From contig JAQFVV010000018.1 of assembly GCA_028023455.1 (NCBI GenBank), positions 7,156,774 through 7,220,773 on the forward strand: 64,000 nt of DNA, written 5' to 3'. Below are positions 32,935 through 44,351 of this stretch, in pieces. The notes under the pieces were generated by a model, which had not been told where the DNA came from, did no database searches, and was given only the letters and a program-made list of their open reading frames with translations. How positions within the stretch are numbered: the stretch's first letter is position 1; every line of letters begins with the position of its first letter. Source of the stretch: Epiperipatus broadwayi (lineage: Eukaryota > Onychophora > Udeonychophora > Euonychophora > Peripatidae). Both the position numbers and the translations under genes were made by a program.

Positions 32935-35000
32935 ACATAACAACTCTTCACTAGCTTTCCATTACCATTTCTGGTTCTTTTTGAAAAGCTCATATAAGGG
33001 TCTGGCAACATGAGATGCAAAATAGTTTACAAGTCCCCCAAAAGCTTGTAATTTTTTAATGTTATTAGATCTTGGGGCTACTGCTACACCTTTAGCAACT
33101 TCTGGGGCAGGAGATGTGCCACTTTTAGAAACAATATACTCTAAAACCTTGATTTCACTAGCTTTCTAGAAACCAGGTTATCATCAAAAAATGGAATGAC
33201 ACCATTAAATCCATTAAGAAGTATTTAAATGTTTGACTGAAAGATGCCGAGGGCATAAGTTATTCCAAACTTAAGCTTGTTACAATTATTGAAGCATATG
33301 TGTGTTATTAATGTTAATATTTCAGTGGCTTTTTTAGTGACTGTTATCTGATGGAAAGCAGCATTTAAATCTAATTTGATTTCTGTAGAAACACTATTAT
33401 TTTTTTAGTGTTGTAATGGATACACATTTTTGTTAATAGCTTTTTTTACTGATATCTGATAGTCACTGACTGCACAAACAAATTTGATGATTGGGTTGAA
33501 TATAATTACTAATGGCATAGGAAAATCAGATTTTTCCATGTGTTCTAACATATCTCCCTTAGCTAATTCATTAAATTCTTTCTCAATTCTTTCCTTCTAA
33601 GTAAATGGAATGATCAAAACCTTACACAGATTGCAAATTATAGGTATTGGCTCTCATATTACATCTAATGAATCATGGGACATTGTAATAGTACCAGGTT
33701 TTTAATTAAACAACCTAGGAAATTTGTCTCTGATTTTCTTTTTCAATTTCAACCTTTTTAATAAATGTGAGTTTATTTTTAATTTTTTGAACCAATTCCA
33801 GCCTATCAATGGATTAATATGAGTATACCCAAGATATAGAGATAACTTGACTTCTTTTATTTTTACTCTACTCACAAGGGCTTTAACCTCACTTTTAATG
33901 TTGTTAGCATTTCCATTTACATCTAAGGCTTTTAGGTCTGATTGTCTATTTCTGGGATTTTAGTACAATTTGAAGTTACAGAAAACCATTCTCAGACTAA
34001 GATTAAAGATATCCTGCTACCCCTATTGATCTATATAGATATGGATGATCACACAATTTTAATAATAGCATTATTTTATCACCCTTTGTTAGATGACATA
34101 TTTTTTATATTGGCTAATTGATTTAACTTGTCTATTGAATGTACAATTATGGCCATTTATTTCTTTGCCAGATTCATTATTTTTATTTTTACACATCATT
34201 TCAATGTAAGCTTTTTTTTTTTTTTTACACATTTTTCAATGTCATCATATTAAAACAGTCGCTGGCCTTTTGGTCATTTTTCCCATAACAAAAACAAATA
34301 AATAGATTTTTATTGTTAGAATTATTGCCTTTGATATTAGTAGATTCTGTTTTAATTTATTTATGCATTTTGCAAATGTCAGTTTGGGCCTTAACATTGC
34401 CCTTAAACTCAATGAACTTTCAAGATTGCTTGAAAACTAGTTCTTAAGCGATCCCATGTTTTAAAGCTTCATTATAATTTAAATCACTATCAACTAAAAA
34501 TTATTGCTTTAACTGTCAGTAATCATACTCTTCAGAAATTGTTCTGGGAGGACCCATCAAGGAAAGATCCATAGACACAATTTTTTGTCAGATTACAGAG
34601 AGCAATATCATAATCTTTTACTGTTTCATTTCTATCATGATAATGGTTATGAAAATGATGTCTGGTGACATGCCTCAATGGATGAAGATTAAAATAATTT
34701 AATAATCAATCTTTAATTTGATCATATGAAAAATCTTTAGGAGTTTGAGATTCTGAAAGTTTGTTTGCTATCTCTATACCTCTTTTACCAGCAAAACAAT
34801 AATGTTGCTATTTTAATCTTATTCTCTTTAACTCTGTTAATGAACAGATATTTTTTGACATGTTGGATGTACAGGGGCCACCTATTTGCCTCACTGATGA
34901 CAAATTCTCCAATTGACAATTGCATTTTAACTGATCATTTTTATACACATAAATCTAATCATCAAGACACTAATCAATTTAAGGTTTGAATCAGGACTGC
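32935..35000 (-). pseudogene. Decayed Ty3-type gag-pol (capsid, zinc knuckle, protease end, reverse transcriptase)
   Basis: Read on the minus strand, pieces appear in retrotransposon order. About 34750-34530 has capsid-like YDQIKDWLLNYFNLHP and NETVKDYDIALCNLTKNC. About 34300-34260 has CFCYGKNDQKASDC, a damaged CCHC zinc knuckle. About 33900-33780 has INPLIGWNW, like the end of a retroviral-type protease. About 33400-33250 has KLDLNAAFHQITVTKKATE and LKFGITYALGIFQS, the reverse transcriptase region of Ty3 elements. About 33060-32970 has LQAFGGLVNYFASHVARPLY, the segment leading into RNase H. Stops and frameshifts are frequent. No flanking LTR pair was found. RNase H and integrase were not seen. 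Confidence 0.7.
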
Positions 35001-36043
35001 ACCAATTACTATGTCTGGAAGTGTAACTCTTTCTCTCCAGACCACATAAGATTTAAATTTATCTCTTGGTAAAAAGCACAATTAATACAGTTAAAAATTT
35101 AGTATTTAATATATCTATATAAGAGGTTTACATTATTAACAGATATACATTTTAATCTATAAATAGACACAGGCATACAGAAATAATAACGAAGATCTAT
35201 ATGACTCGTTAAGTCCTTAGACTTGTTTGCATGTTCAGAGATAAGTCTGTCTGCACTGTAAGCTTAAGGTACATATGGTGATATCAAACACTGGGATTAT
35301 CTGCACACCAGAAGCTTCCAACATTAAGTGTTTTTTCTTTTTTTTTTCTCACTTTGGCTTCTATCAATTGATTGTTCAATTACTCTTCTGATTGGCTCTT
35401 CTTTTAGATCCTGCTGATAAGGGTAATTATTTCATTTATTCAAGATACATCCTAGACCAGAGAATTTTATTTTTACTAAACTCTATTAAAAAGTTATTTT
35501 TGGATTTCTAGAGTTGTTATCAATGAATAGGTCACAAATTCATAATCATTTAATTGTTAACAGTATATTTTTTTACTGTAAGAATTTCATTACTTATCTC
35601 CAGAGACTTTAACTAATTGCTCTTTTCATCGACTTAGAAATTAATCTTTTCTGATCATATTACTAGGATTAGAATTTATTTAAATTTGCTATTCTTAAAA
35701 AGCAATTAATTACAGTGATTAATTAAATCTTCATCTCTCAGTTCCAAACGCTTCAGATTGGCCAATACATATAGCTTGGGTGAAAAATATAGACTGGATC
35801 CTATTTTTTTAAAAAGACTTTATCTTGGGTTTGGAAAGGAGAGTATTCAGTATAAATAGCGTTCCACCTGTAAAGCGTATGTGCCGTGATTTAAGCTACG
35901 TTTTATTTATAAGAAGCTAAAATTTTAAATTACTGTGTTTGTATTTTACATACATGCATACACATTGTCCTATTAGTATTTAAACACACACATGTACATC
36001 ACACTTCCTCTATATTTAATTATTGATAATCATCTGTATATAT
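35001..36043. other. AT-rich stretch with a promoter-like cluster
   Basis: No gene. The part nearest the Ty3 ruin could include its 5' LTR, but no second copy is present to prove it. The segment 35757-35859 is listed separately. Confidence 0.35.
35757..35859 (+). promoter_or_regulatory. ATTGGCCAAT and TATAAATAG (possible promoter)
   Basis: A palindromic CCAAT box, ATTGGCCAAT (35757-35766), lies 84 bases before TATAAATAGC (35851-35860), a spacing usual for eukaryotic CCAAT/TATA promoters, followed by a less AT-rich stretch (GTTCCACCTGTAAAGCG). No downstream gene is identified; the first LTR element starts 190 bases on and would interrupt any transcript. Confidence 0.3.
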
Positions 36044-37399
36044 TGTGATAGCACGAGGTGATCACATATATTTAATATAATATATATATTCAGTTAGGTC
36101 AAATATTAAAGAAAGGTTAGTAAAAAAAAAGGAAAAAAAGATTTTAGATAAGATGACAGCCGAGTTAGATAAGAATTAGTGGTTGTAGAAGAATTTAGTA
36201 TAACATTTAAAGATCGTTATCAGCTAGTAAATGGGAGTGACAGAATGAATGGGAGTTATCAAATAAAATAAATGTCGAATTTGGTTGTACTAAAACATTT
36301 TTCTAAGAAGAAAAAAGAGATGAAACTCTTACGGTAAAAATCATGGAAATAATTACTGAGAAATTCATAGAGTGATGGTTAAGAGAAATAAATAAATAAA
36401 ATAAATGTAATAAGTTTAATTAGAGAAAGAATAAATGTAACAAATGAAAGGGAGAGTAATTAAATTATTTTAAGAAAAAGATGGCCGTAGGTGTGAAAAC
36501 GTGATCCACAAGACAAAGGAAGGAGGGGAGTTTTTTTTTACTAAGAAAGAGTAGAGCGGGGTAGGAATAAAGAAGTGATCCCAGTTTTCAAAGGGGAAAA
36601 ACCATTTTTCCTAGCGAAATCTTTAACTGCCACCCAGGCTATAGTTAAAGAAACGATGATCGAGTAGAAGAAATACTTTCGAGCGCCGGTTCGAAACGCT
36701 ACTCCATATCCAAGCCTGTGACATAAACGAAATGAAGATAATCACCTGCTCACCTGCTTATGTCTCCGTGCCATTTGGAAACCGTTACGAGGAAACTATC
36801 CGGAGTTGAACCGCTCTACAAAAGAAGTGGGACACCCACAACGCGGTTCGAAGAAGTGACTGAATAAATTGCCAGAACCGTTTACCTAGGTAATCGTATA
36901 TTAGCATGCTAATTTATTAACTCCTAGCTTAATCATAATTACAAGAGAATCAAGAATGCGAATTATTCCTTTATATAACTCTGATACATATAAACTTTAA
37001 TTGAACGAACATTTATAAGAAACTTAATTACATCCATTTCATACTAACACTCTATACACGTATTTATTATTATTGATATGTCACAAAATTATAGAAATTA
37101 TGTTTTATGTTAGACAACCAATAAACCTCGTTTTAAGATTTGCATTACTGTAATTACTTGCTATGTCAACCATTTTATTTTTTTATATATCAAGAAGAAC
37201 AATCGGTTGGGAAATATAGTTTGATTTGATATTTTATTAGGTCAAACTCAACCGATAAGGTAGTAATCGAATATATTATATTCTTACTAATCCGTTCTAT
37301 ATACACATTTTGTGTAGCTGGTTGCTTCCATCAGATTATGCTTGATAGCACACCAACCTAGAACAGCCGTATAGACGGAATGGAGGCATGCCGGTTACA
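36044..37399 (+). repeat. 5' LTR of element 1
   Basis: TG...CA ended. Contains a less AT-rich central part (about 36650-36900) with GAGCGCCGGTTCGAAACGCT, including a tRNA B-box-like GGTTCGAA, and AT-rich ends. Same length as the 3' LTR. Confidence 0.9.
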
Positions 37400-37405
37400 T
37401 AAATT

Positions 37406-37420
37406 TGGGGGCCAGTCCGA
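37406..37420 (+). promoter_or_regulatory. Candidate primer binding site of element 1
   Basis: TGGGGGCCAGTCCGA starts 6 bases after the 5' LTR; TGG complements the CCA end of a tRNA. The tRNA is not identified. Confidence 0.5.
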
Positions 37421-38571
37421 AGATTTTGAACGTAACCGAAGCCAGAATTCACATAAAGTGAAAGGCAAATCTCGAAAATGTATTTTTAATGATTATTATA
37501 TTAGAGACGACAATGAGTTGACGTGGCAAGTAAAAAAAAAAAAAAAAAAGAGAAAATGTGTATAACAGAGTTCGAACGATTTTGAAATAGAGCGAATGGG
37601 AAAATGAAATAGTTATATTCGGGTAGAAATGATACGGGGGTATTTGGTATTAGAGAATAGAGGTTGCGAGTGAAAAATCAGTTTGGGAATTTTTTTTTAA
37701 AAAAAAAAAGAAAAAGAAAAGAAAAAGGGGAGGGTTATTCTTAGAAAGAGTAATAAATTCAGTTATAATATAAATAACTTTCACATAGATAAGTTTGCCA
37801 CTAATTTCGTAGCGGTTAGATATTGATAAGACATTTTGAATTTTGAATTGCGAGATACACGATTGTTGACAAGAACTAGCTGGTTCTAACTTGTTTTGTA
37901 ACAGTGAAAACGTATTTAAAGCCTATTGTTAGATTTTTTTTTGTAAAAAAACTACAAGGTAGACGATCTAAGTTCGTCAGTGAAATAGAGAAAGGTTGTT
38001 AATTTATTTCCGTTTAGTGCAAAAGAAAAAAGAAAAAGAGAAAAAAAAAAGAGGGGCGAAAGACAGAGGTAAAGGAGACCGCGGCATTGTTTACTCCGAG
38101 ATTTTTTAACGCAATCTAAAGAAACGTGGAGTCATACGGAATAATTATGATATCATGTGATTGACTAGCTGTGATGGAAATACTTAATAGGAGTAATCAT
38201 TAAACTTTCAAAACTTACTTAGCTAATAATTTGAAATTTCTCACATGCACATTGGTACTTTTGCGGTCGTTATATAACCGTATGGAGAGTATAAGATATA
38301 CGTTGAGATAGAGTTCGCAATTGAGTTGTGCATATGCGAGTGTTAGTCGAAAATTAGTAATAAAGTAGGAGTGGTGTTGGTATAAGTAGAGATACGAGTA
38401 TAGGTAGAGACTGAGTGGGTACATAACACATAATTGGGTGTGGAGTAGTCCGGACATTGGCGTTCGAATAGTAAATAATTGCCATAAATTTTAGAATATA
38501 AAAAAGAGAGAAAAAGGAGTTCGTTTTAAAAAACCATTCAGTTAGTGTTCACAATCGGATTCAATACGTAA
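37421..38571. other. Gag-less leader of element 1
   Basis: Untranslated 5' region of the element, purine-rich with several A runs (for example 37531-37548 and 37698-37727). The short frame 37380-37565 straddles the LTR border and is not credible as a gene. Confidence 0.6.
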
Positions 38572-40068
38572 ATGCTTACTAGGTCAAAGAAAGTCATGGA
38601 TGTTCAGGAGCCAGAGGAAGTAGAAAGGTTGGACAATAGTGGGAATTCACTTGGGATGTCAGACCCACAACTAACCACTGGGGATATTAGTAACAGAGAA
38701 TTATATGACTTAATAAATCAAATGAGAAACGAACAGAAAGAGTTTATGAAACAGCAGAGAGAAGAGCAACAGGAGTTCATCAAGCAATGCAAGGAAGAAC
38801 AGAGGACATTCATGGAACAGTGCAGAGAGGAGCAAAGAGCATTTATGAATAAATGGGATGAAAACTACGAGCAGAAAACTGTAGAGTCTAATAGACAATT
38901 CGATAATTATAATAAAAATGAAATTGCAAGTCAGGAACAAGGTGTTGGACCATTGGAAGTAAAGAAAGAGTGGTCGCAGCAAATGATAGATCTAAACAAG
39001 AAAGTTGATGAACAAGGGGAATACATTAAGATATGCCAATATGACGTTAATGAGTGTAATATAAAAATAAACGATGTGCAGAGCGATGTCCAACAAGAAA
39101 GAGTGAATAACCGGGATAGTCTAGGGACGTATATAGGTGAGAATAGTAGTATAGTAGAACAACTTAAAGGTGACGTAGATAAGTTGCGGGATAAAGTAGA
39201 GATATTGGAAATTAAGGTCGGACGTATGCGGAGTAGGCCCATTGATGATGTTAGGCTGGGAACGTATAATTACGATCCGGAAAGGAGCAGCGCAGCCGCA
39301 GTTAATCAGTTTGTCAAAATCTGCATGTTTACTGGACGTGAGGGGGAGAACCCATTAGAACATCTAAACGGATTAGAAAAATATTGCGAGCTCAACAGAC
39401 TGCATGATGAGGCGTGCATTGCAATTGCGTGTAGCCATTTGCGAGAGGAGGCCCGCACATGGTGGGACTCGTTATTTGTAAAACCTCAAACCCTACAGCA
39501 ATATAAAAACGTAATTTTGAAGGATTATTGGGGTGAGAAAATACAAGAAGATATATTCTATAGCATAGTGGAAGAAAAATGGAAACCCAGGAAGTCTTTT
39601 GCATCATTTTTCCGCCAACAAGTCGCTTCATTGCGAATGCTAACCGCAGACCCCCTGACAGAAAAACAAATAGTACAGATTGTGAGGCGAAACCTACCCA
39701 CATACGTCGAACAGATGTTAGTGGGCACAGAAAGGCAGACAGCCGAGCAAATGTCCGAATTACTTAGAATATTTGATAGATCCGGACAGGAGAACAGAGT
39801 AGATAATGGAGAGCTCAAAACCCCTCCAAAGGATCCTCCCATGAATAGAGTTCGGGATCAAGTTTATCAAAATCAGTGGGACAGGAATGGTCCCAGAAGA
39901 ATAACAGAAAGAGAAAGGAATACGTATGTGCCACAAACAAGGTGGAAAGAAACGGAGGTCAAGCGACCGCAGACCTTTCAACACTACAATGGGTATAGAG
40001 ATAAGGAAGGGCCGGCAAGCACCAGTGGGTATACCCCGAGAAAGCCAGAGCCGCCAGACAAAGTTTAA
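38572..40068 (+). CDS. Gag-like protein of LTR element 1 (498 residues)
   Basis: Structural protein that would form the particle packaging element RNA. It starts at ATG after a long leader. Residues 53-96 are four consecutive 11-residue repeats (NEQKEFMKQQR, EEQQEFIKQCK, EEQRTFMEQCR, EEQRAFMNKWD), predicted as a helix/coiled coil, followed by further helical sequence to about residue 220. The capsid-like domain spans about 242-400, with ICMFTGREGENPLEHL, the conserved EARTWWDSL, and FASFFRQQVASLRML. The tail is basic and Pro-rich, ending PRKPEPPDKV. There is no CCHC zinc knuckle and no read-through into pol: the next 540 bases are noncoding. Its capsid segment aligns with that of element 2 (56157-57065). 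Family is Ty3-type Gag by motif pattern; the exact clade is unknown. Confidence 0.85.
   Translation: MLTRSKKVMDVQEPEEVERLDNSGNSLGMSDPQLTTGDISNRELYDLINQMRNEQKEFMKQQREEQQEFIKQCKEEQRTFMEQCREEQRAFMNKWDENYEQKTVESNRQFDNYNKNEIASQEQGVGPLEVKKEWSQQMIDLNKKVDEQGEYIKICQYDVNECNIKINDVQSDVQQERVNNRDSLGTYIGENSSIVEQLKGDVDKLRDKVEILEIKVGRMRSRPIDDVRLGTYNYDPERSSAAAVNQFVKICMFTGREGENPLEHLNGLEKYCELNRLHDEACIAIACSHLREEARTWWDSLFVKPQTLQQYKNVILKDYWGEKIQEDIFYSIVEEKWKPRKSFASFFRQQVASLRMLTADPLTEKQIVQIVRRNLPTYVEQMLVGTERQTAEQMSELLRIFDRSGQENRVDNGELKTPPKDPPMNRVRDQVYQNQWDRNGPRRITERERNTYVPQTRWKETEVKRPQTFQHYNGYRDKEGPASTSGYTPRKPEPPDKV
38728..38859 (+). repeat. Four 33-bp tandem repeats within gag
   Basis: Encodes the four 11-residue repeats described for the Gag protein. 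The units are diverged in DNA but keep the frame and the pattern E-Q-x-x-F-(M/I)-x-(Q/K). Confidence 0.75.
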
Positions 40069-40608
40069 TGAATAGTGTAGTACATTCAGGATGGACGCAG
40101 ATGATGACCAACAACACACACTTGGACACAAAAAAAAAGGAATGATATAAAATATGAAAGGTTTAGGAAATGAGATCAGAGGAAACGGGAGTCAGGAGTG
40201 GATGGGTGACAAAGGAATATAGTTGCTGCCAGTTACGGAAAAACAGGCGAGTATGTACCGAGGGATATCTTTATGAGGGGGTCGAGGTATATGAGATTAG
40301 ATTAATATTCTATAAGTATAGAGATTAGATAAAACCCCAAAATAAATAAAGGCTAATTCAGTAGTGCTTCCCGGAAGATAAATTCGGAAAGAACTAGTAT
40401 GGATAGAGGTAATGGAAGGGTTAGATTGTAGATGAAGAGAGATGATAGTATAAGAAGCCTAGAGACCTCTTCATAATGCTCCAAACATTTGTCATCACAA
40501 TAAACTGAGCACAACATTCAATACTGATTAGCGGGATAATAAACGAACGAGCAGTATACTAATTATCAGAATTAACATTCTGTTAATTCCTAATGGGGGA
40601 GGGTGTAA
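40069..40608 (+). other. Noncoding trailer of element 1 with polypurine tract
   Basis: No pol sequence. Ends with TAATGGGGGAGGGTGTAA immediately before the 3' LTR; GGGGGAGGG is the likely polypurine primer for plus-strand synthesis, set five bases before the LTR. Confidence 0.6.
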
Positions 40609-41964
40609 TGTGATAGCATGAGGTGATCACATATATTTAATATAATATATATATTCAGTTAGGTCAAATATTAAAGAAAGGTTAGTAAAAAAAAAGGAAA
40701 AAAAGATTTTAGATAAGATGACAGCCGAGTTAGATAAGAATTAGTGGTTGTAGAAGAATTTAGTATAACATTTAAAGATCGTTATCAGCTAGTAAATGGG
40801 AGTGACAGAATGAATGGGAGTTATCAAATAAAATAAATGTCGAATTTGGTTGTACTAAAACATTTTTCTAAGAAGGAAAAAGAGATGAAACTCTTACGGT
40901 AAAAATCATGGAAATAATTACTGAGAAATTCATAGAGTGATGGTTAAGAGAAATAAATAAATAAAATAAATGTAATAAGTTTAATTAGAGAAAGAATAAA
41001 TGTAACAAATGAAAGGGAGAGTAATTAAATTATTTTAAGAAAAAAGATGGCCGTAGGTGTGAAAACGTGATCCACAAGACAAAGGAAGGAGGGGAGTTTT
41101 TTTTTTACTAAGAAGAGTAGAGCGGGGTAGGTAAAGAGTAGTGATCCCAGTTTTTCAAAAGGGGAAAACCATTTTTCCTAGCGAAATTTTTAACTGCCGC
41201 CCAGGCTATAGTTAAAGAAACGATGATCGAGTAGAAGAAATACTTTCGAGCGCCGGTTCGAAACGCTACTCCATATCCAAGCCTGTAACATAAACGAAAT
41301 GAAGATAATCACCTGCTCACCTGCTTATGTCTCCGTGCCATTTGGAAACCGTTACGAGGAAACTATCCGGAGTTGAACCGCTCTACAAAAGAAGTGGGAC
41401 ACCCACAACGCGGTTCGAAGAAGTGACTGAATAAATTGCCAGAACCGTTTACCTAGGTAATCGTATATTAGCATGCTAATTTATTAACTCCTAGCTTAAT
41501 CATAATTACAAGAGAATCAAGAATGCGAATTATTCCTTTATATAACTCTGATACATATAAACTTTAATTGAACGAACATTTATAAGAAACTTAATTACAT
41601 CCATTTCATACTAACACTCTATACACGTATTTATTATTATTGATATGTCACAAAATTATAGAAATTATGTTTTATGTTAGACAACCAATAAACCTCGTTT
41701 TAAGATTTGCATTATTGTAATTACTTGCTATGTCAACCATTTTATTTTTATATATCAAGAAGAACAATCGGTTGGGAAATATAGTTTGATTTGATATTTT
41801 ATTAGGTCAAACTCAACCGATAAGGTAGTAATCGAATATATTATATTCTTACTAATCCGTTCTATATACACATTTTGTGTAGCTGGTTGCTTCCGTCAGA
41901 TTATGTTTGATAGCACACCAACCTAGAACGGCCGTATAGACGGAACGGAGGCATGCCGGTTACA
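40609..41964 (+). repeat. 3' LTR of element 1
   Basis: Direct copy of 36044-37399, equal length, about twenty differences by eye, TG...CA ended, followed by the ATAT duplication. Confidence 0.9.
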
Positions 41965-42322
41965 ATATCTATCAGCAGAAACCCCTGTTTTTATTCAGGG
42001 AAGTTCATATATCATGATGTATAAAAAAGCTACATTCAGGCAGAGGTAATGATGATGCATTTAACATTTGAATTTCATCTGATATCTATATGTTTTAAAA
42101 TTTTCTGTTTATTTTATACACTTATATATTTTTTATTGTTTGCTATACTTGGAAAAATATATACTTGCGACTATTAGAATGCTAGTAAAGGAAAAGTACC
42201 CAGAGATTTTACATATTAAACTGTGATTATTTTTGTAATGTATTATAAAATAGTAAATTACAAAAATAAGCACAACTTAATAAAATAATTGTGTAAATAA
42301 TATTGATATAAAAACAAAATTA
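41965..42322. other. AT-rich stretch without recognised gene
   Basis: Nothing recognised; lies between the LTR element and the foldback-related repeats. Confidence 0.4.
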
Positions 42323-43174
42323 TTAACTGAAATAGGGGCTTATTATACACCTGTGTCAATATATGTAATATATAGGATATATGAGCACAGACTTTCACAC
42401 GACCTACCACTCTCCACTCTATCTCATAACACTACTACACTTAAACACATATATGTCAAAATTATATTAACAAGATTTCCCATAATTATTTTTTACTATT
42501 TATCTTTAATAAGATGGTTAAATGATAACAAACTTTTGAAATTTTATATATAAATATATATTTTTTCATGTATAAGAGTGCGCAATTATTTTTAAAATTA
42601 ATAAATCTTCAAAATTTTACCTGACCTCCAGGTTATCTAAGGATGAGATTCTGTTATAAACTCAAGCAGTTGACAACTTTTTGAGAACTAACTATTTCAA
42701 AAGTAAATGGATTTATAATTAATCATACTTTTTTAATTAAAGTTTTTATTTCATATTGCTATATGGTATATGAGTTGAGACTTTCGCACGACCCACTACT
42801 CTCCACTCTATCTTATAACACTAATACACTTGAACACATATATGTCGAAAAGATAAATAATCACCAACATGCATATTTCATGCTAAACCAGCAATCATCA
42901 TTTGGTCCAGATTATCATCTCTACACATATATGCAATAAGTGCTCAGATATATATTAAGATAGCCAATCTTTATACTTTAATGGACAGGCGTCAATCCAC
43001 TCCACACGCAACCATCCATCCAATTGAAAATCTGATGATAGAACACTCAAAGGCCACCCTGAGGCTGAGATTCTTGTCACACCCATGTTGACCTAAAATC
43101 AATCTGACCCCTCATGTACAGGACATAATCCATTTAAGACATATATGAGAGATGGGCAGACATCTCTACTATGT
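42323..43174. repeat. Copies of the foldback-element arm and core
   Basis: Two forward copies of the block containing CTCCACTCTATCT and CACATATATGTC occur at 42323-42465 and 42770-42870. The second continues (42870-43070) with a stretch that is the reverse complement of the core of the foldback element at 43320-43550, including GTCCAGATTATCATC and CCAATTGAAAATCTGATGAT. These are diverged fragments of the same repeat family. Confidence 0.65.
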
Positions 43175-43700
43175 AATAACTGAAATGCAGGCTTATTATA
43201 CACCTGCATCAATATATGTAATATTTAGGGAATATGAGCACAGATATTCACATGACCCACCACTCTATTTCATAACATTGACACACTTGAACACATATAT
43301 GTTGAAAAGATAAATAGTCACCAATATATAATCTCAGCTTCAGGGTGGCTTTTGAGCAATCCATAATCAGATTTTCAATTGGATGGATGGTTGAAGAATT
43401 GGAGTGTGGAATGGATTGAAGCCTGTCCATTAAAATATGAAGATTGGCTATCTTAATATGTATCTGAGCATTTATTGCATATATGTGTAAAGATGATAAT
43501 CTGTACCAACTGATGATTACTAGTTTAGCATGAAATACGTGTATTGGTGATTATTTATCTTTTCAACATATATGTGTTCAAGTATATCAGTGTTATGAGA
43601 TAGAGTGGAGAGTGATGGATCATGTGAAAGTCTGTGCTCATATGCACTATATATTACATATATTGATGCAGGTGTATAATAAGCCTGTATTTCAGTTATT
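43175..43700. mobile_element. Foldback/MITE-like element with about 145-bp inverted arms
   Basis: Left arm from AATAACTGAAATGCAGGC (43175) to about 43320, right arm from about 43548 to TTCAGTTATT (43700). The arms match over the blocks TATTATACACCTGCATCAAT, CACACTTGAACACATATATG and AAGATAAAT. A 225-bp core lies between them. No coding capacity. TA or TAA lies at both edges, so a TA-targeting transposon family is possible, but the superfamily is not proven. Confidence 0.7.
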
Positions 43701-44350
43701 CATATTACTATGTAGATTTATTGATAACTGTAAAAAATACACATACAGAGTTTTAATATAAAATTTAATAATATTTATTGTAGCATGTCAAAAGTGTATT
43801 CGGTACAATAAATATTATTAAATTTTATATTTAAATTCTGTATGAGTACTTTTTCACATTAATAATTAGAAGGGTAGGGTATGGAAAAGTAATTATTGAT
43901 AACTGTGTGATAATCAAGCATAGGTATTTTGAACATGACATATAATGATTTATTGTAGCAAACTTTTTTTTAAAAAATATTTTATAAACTAAAAGATATC
44001 TACATTCTACTTTTAAAATATCATTATTGAATTAATAAACTCAGAAAACTTATTTAGATAGCAAATGATTAAACTTTATTTAATAAAATAAACATGCATG
44101 AAAACATAGATTGCTATGTCCTTTACTCCATAATATAATGATAGTTCTTAATGGTTACTATTTCAGGGGCATCATTAAATTAATATATTGACAATATATA
44201 ATTATGTGTGGCAAAAATATTTATTATTTGTGGAATTCCTCAAGAGATATTTGGACCTGTGTTATCTTTAATTAAATCCACATCTTATTTATTAGTTACT
44301 TACTTTAACAAACAAAAAAAGTGAATCAGAATGTTTAATATATATATATA
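43701..44350. other. AT-rich stretch with an inverted repeat
   Basis: An inverted repeat at about 43745-43845 pairs ACAATAAATATTATTAAATT with its complement around a 25-base centre (TAGCATGTCAAAAGTG region). Nothing else recognised. Confidence 0.45.
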
Positions 44351-44351
44351 T

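Larger units (their letters stand above)
36044..41964 (+). mobile_element. Gag-only LTR retrotransposon, element 1
   Basis: Two direct LTRs of 1356 bp (36044-37399 and 40609-41964) begin TGTGATAGCA and end GCCGGTTACA. ATAT flanks both sides (36040-36043, 41965-41968), a 4-bp target duplication. The 3.2-kb interior holds a 1.17-kb leader, one gag frame and a 0.54-kb trailer; there is no protease, reverse transcriptase, RNase H or integrase in any frame. By eye the LTRs differ at about twenty places, mostly single bases and A/T-run lengths, so the insertion is young. It is probably mobilised by enzymes of another element. Confidence 0.9.

Noticed and set aside
36685-36705. tRNA B-box-like GGTTCGAA inside the LTRs of element 1 (also in the 3' LTR)
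   Set aside because: No A box or acceptor stem; part of the LTR.
39392-40131. Several 90-120 codon minus-strand frames opposite gag (also 38710-39242)
   Set aside because: Antisense shadows of the Gag frame of LTR element 1; no recognisable domains.
43025-43045. CTGATGA in the foldback-related repeat, and others near 4985, 5288, 6617, 46028 and 59634
   Set aside because: None is followed by a stem II hairpin and GAAA.
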